This document shows, piece after piece, positions 61,608-64,000 of a stretch of DNA of 64,000 nucleotides (position 1 is the first letter of the stretch; every line of letters starts with the position of its first letter). Where the stretch lies: positions 248,001 through 312,000 of the forward strand of contig CANTFL010000233.1 of assembly GCA_947650285.1 (NCBI GenBank), given 5' to 3'. The notes under the pieces were generated by a model. It worked only from the letters and a program-made list of their open reading frames with translations. It did no database searches and was not told the DNA's origin. The translations under genes were made by a program, and so were the position numbers. The stretch comes from Hyaloperonospora brassicae. Its lineage: Eukaryota; Oomycota; Peronosporomycetes; Peronosporales; Peronosporaceae.

Positions 61608-61651
61608 AAAAAACGGTCGGGATCAGTAGGGGAGGAGCGCCCTACTGATCC
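61608..61651 (+). promoter_or_regulatory. Degenerate -1 frameshift signal of copy B
   Basis: A run of eight A then C (heptamer AAAAAAC at 61608-61614), a 5-nt spacer, and a perfect 11-bp stem GGATCAGTAGG / CCTACTGATCC (61620-61630 with 61641-61651) around a 10-nt loop, the same place and loop length as in copy A. In copy B gag and protease are now in the same frame, separated by one TAA, so the signal no longer has its original meaning, most likely after an indel in the A run. Confidence 0.65.
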
Positions 61652-62078
61652 AGCAACATCAAGAGAATTTGCAAATCTCCTGAAGAAGGTTGCTCCCGAC
61701 ACACAATTTATGTTTGTCTCTGCACCTGGTGACGAGGTGTCACCCATCACCTTGAAGTTACAAGTGACAAAAGACTTGTCACTTCGCGCCCTAGTTGACT
61801 GTGGGGCGTCGAACAATTTTGTTCGTCGCCAGTCACTAGAGGGTCGTAGGCTCAACTTCGTGGAGCGGGAGATCCCTCCAACGAAGATGACGGTGCGCCT
61901 AGCGACAGGCGCATCGATCACTGTGAAGAAACGTGTAGTAGGAACCCACTACACGTTAAAAGGCAAACAGTACGATGATGATTTCATCGTGCTTGACCTA
62001 GATGACAAGTTCGACGTCATCTTCGGGTTGCCTTGGCTCAGGAAATACGAGCCAAGGGTGAGTTGGCAGTATCGATAG
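61608..62078 (+). pseudogene. Protease region of copy B pol
   Basis: In the gag frame after the TAA: a short linker, then LRALVDCGASNNFVRRQS (61785-61830) and FDVIFGLPWLRKYEP. The catalytic triad reads D-C-G where copy A has D-S-G; the Asp is kept. A TAG at 62076-62078 ends the frame. The following linker (to about 62300) contains one V-E-K-A-L-P segment resembling a single unit of the repeat amplified in copy A. Confidence 0.85.
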
Positions 62079-62302
62079 GTAACGCTACCTGCTACTTGTT
62101 TCTCAGATAATCACCTGACGAATATCTTGGAACGCCCACATTCACGTGGGTGTACTACGAGTGAGTGCGATGGCCTCACTTGTGGTACGGTCGTTAGCAC
62201 GACTGTACAAGAACACAATGTAGATGATCACTACATTGTGGAGAAAGCTCTCCCAGATCCTGTGGAAGTGTTTCCCAGGAGGTAATCGAGACACTGAATG
62301 TC

Positions 62303-64000
62303 TTGGTTAATGACGGATCAAGCGTAGGCGCTTATACGCTTGATCTGATTGTGCCTCCGAAGTTGAATTCGGAGATAACTCAGTTGCCAACGCTAGAACC
62401 GAAACGGTTCTTGCGTGGTCTGCATAGTGGCAAAGTCAAGCAGATCTGTGTACTCGTCGCGGAGGACGAGTACGTAACCAATATTCGATCGGCGACGGTG
62501 TTTACTGGGACCGAGAGGGTTCTCAGCAGTTCATCGATGGACGAAAGTGTCATCGATGAGAAGACTCGGATTGAGAGATATGAATCTCAATACTGGAAGT
62601 CGCTTCAGGCAAATCCTTTGTATAAAGATTTGATCGAATTCAAGGACGTGCTCCCTGAATCCGTACCTCGCGAGTTGCCTAAGGACAAAGGCACTCGACA
62701 CGAGATCGAGCTCAAACAGGGCTCGAAGCACTGTGTCATGAAGCAGTGGCCACTGCCTCGTGAACAAGTGATAGCAATCGACAAGCTCTTTGCCGATCGC
62801 TTAGCAGCGGGCCATGTGAGGGAATCAACATCCCCTCACAGCTCTCCGACCTTCTGTGTGCGAAAGGCCACAGGAGGGTGGCGGATAGTGCACGCATTCA
62901 ACAAATTGAATGCTGCAACGGTACCGGCTCAGACGCCGATACCGAGGAAGGACGTAATCATAGATGGTGTGTCAAAGAGTACCATCTTTTCGTCCATGGA
63001 TCTGATGGACGGATTCTATCAGATCCTCATGCGTGAACGGGATGATCCGTACACAGCAGTGAGCACCCCCAGCGGTATGCTGTAGGAGTGGCTAGTGATG
63101 CCACAGGGGCTGAGTAATGCCCCTGCAATATTCAACAGATGTCGTTACAAATCTGTTAAGACCGGTGTGGGACTTCGCACTGAGTTATTTCGACGATGTG
63201 TTCGTCCATAGTCGGGCTATGGACGGAAAGACGGACGTTGAAGTTCACCGATCTCACGTTCGTCAGGTTCTTCAACTTATGCGCAAGAATAAGTTGTACG
63301 CCAACCTCAAGAAGTGTATATTTGCAGCCAGCGAAATACCACTTCTTGGGTGCATCATCGGCAAACACGGTGTCCGCCCTGATCCCGAAAAGATCAAGGC
63401 GATCACCAACTGGCCAGTGCTAGCCGATGTCAAGGGACTTCGAAAGTTCCTTGGTTTAGCGGCGTACTTGCACATGTACTCGCGCAATTACGCCGAGATG
63501 ACTGTTCATCTTTCTCGCTTGCTCAAGAAAAACGTGAAGTGGTTATAAAACGCTGACTGTCAGCGTTCCTTTGAAGGTATCAAAAAAACTTGATACAATC
63601 TCTCATCTTGGCGATTGAAGATCAGGACAGACCTTTTCATGTGGTCTGTGACACCAGCAATATTGCTATCGGATGTGCATTGATGCAGTATGACACAGAC
63701 GGCGCAGAGCGCGTCGTCTGCTATCAATCGCGTCAGCTGCAACCAGCTGAACGCAATTACCCAGTGCATGACAAGGAACTACTTGCCATAAAGTATGCAC
63801 TGACTAAGTTCCGGGTCTGTCTCTTAAGAGATAGACCGTACATCGTCGATTCGAACCATGCGTCATTACGCACGGCCGTAAACAGCCCACACCTCTCGCA
63901 AAGAATGGCGAGGTGGCTGTCTTTCTTCGCGGAGTATAACTTCTCCGTGGAGTATAAACCGGGACGACTCAATGTCGTCGCTGATGCGCTTTCGCGCCGG
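62303..64000 (+). pseudogene. pol: RT and RNase H of copy B pol, frameshifted
   Basis: RT N-terminal part 62303-63082: [51 protein letters not shown] (63083-63085) replaces the Trp of S-G-M-L-W, next to the codon that is stop in copy A. After E-W-L-V-M-P-Q-G-L the frame shifts near 63137 into FALSYFDDVFVHSRA and KNKLYANLKKCIFAA (to a TAA at 63546), then shifts back near 63585 for RNase H (FHVVCDTSNIAIGCALM, YPVHDKELLAIKYAL). The motif TDHASL of copy A reads SNHASL here, losing an acidic residue. Ends at the window edge. Confidence 0.9.

Larger units (their letters stand above)
60024..64000 (+). mobile_element. Ty3/gypsy LTR retrotransposon, copy B (decayed; truncated by window edge)
   Basis: LTR, gag, protease, RT and RNase H in the same order as copy A and clearly homologous, but with many lesions: three nonsense codons in gag, a stop at the gag-protease boundary, stops and two compensating frameshifts in pol. 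The sequence ends inside RNase H, so integrase and the 3' LTR are outside. Divergence from copy A in every domain shows the two are old relatives, not recent sisters. Confidence 0.95.

Overview
The window is nuclear DNA of a eukaryote. Spliceosomal introns with GTRNGT-type donors and pyrimidine-AG acceptors can be placed in almost every gene. Compact genes with short introns (about 60-300 nt), an oomycete-style gag fragment, Ty3/gypsy and LINE relics, and a gene set matching single-copy oomycete genes (NAPRT, TMEM18, TRAPPC3, FAN/NSMAF, SAPS, DDX42, LSM6, DNase II, ELAPOR-like) point to a Peronosporales oomycete (Phytophthora or downy-mildew type). That placement is inference from content; no rRNA or organelle marker is present.

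Layout. 1-4176 (minus): 5' LTR, gag and most of pol of a nearly intact Ty3/gypsy element running off the left edge (copy A). 4.4-5.8 kb: a GATC-rich minisatellite and a decayed gag of a second retroelement family. 6.4-10.2 kb (plus): an unrecognised basic, low-complexity protein gene in which one exon plus its intron (188 bp) is tandemly repeated five times. 12.5-14.5 kb (plus): nicotinate phosphoribosyltransferase, convergent with TMEM18 (minus, 14.6-15.2 kb). 16.3-17.2 kb (plus): TRAPPC3/BET3. 17.7-21.4 kb (minus): FAN/NSMAF-like BEACH-WD40 gene with a one-base frameshift in the BEACH region. 23.3-26.0 kb (plus): SAPS-domain phosphatase regulator. 26.2-29.1 kb (minus): DDX42-type RNA helicase, head-to-head with LSM6 (plus, 29.3-29.7 kb). 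30.3-32.2 kb (minus): DNase II. 32.8-34.9 kb (minus): a Q-rich probable nuclear regulator with a 41-glutamine run. 35-42.5 kb: gene-poor, with one LINE relic. 42.5-46.1 kb (plus): ELAPOR/EIG121-like membrane receptor. 46-50.4 kb: gene-poor, AT-richer, probable LTR relic. 50.4-51.7 kb (minus): PH-domain protein. 52.3-52.7 kb (minus): small secreted cysteine-rich protein. 53.4-55.95 kb: satellite of about 21 copies of a 121-bp unit. 56.7-58.5 kb: a Q-rich gene fragment and a second LINE relic. 60.0-64.0 kb (plus): a more decayed Ty3/gypsy element (copy B) related to copy A, running off the right edge.

The housekeeping genes form a dense block (12.5-35 kb) between repeat-rich, gene-poor flanks, the two-speed pattern usual in plant-pathogenic oomycetes. 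Functional themes are NAD salvage, vesicle and membrane biology (TRAPPC3, FAN, TMEM18, ELAPOR), RNA splicing (DDX42 plus LSM6 from one intergenic region) and secreted products (DNase II, the cysteine-rich protein). The most notable signals are the exon-intron tandem array at 7.5-8.45 kb, a -1 frameshift signal (A AAA AAC plus stem-loop) in copy A whose stem is preserved in copy B, and the 121-bp satellite bounded by imperfect direct repeats.
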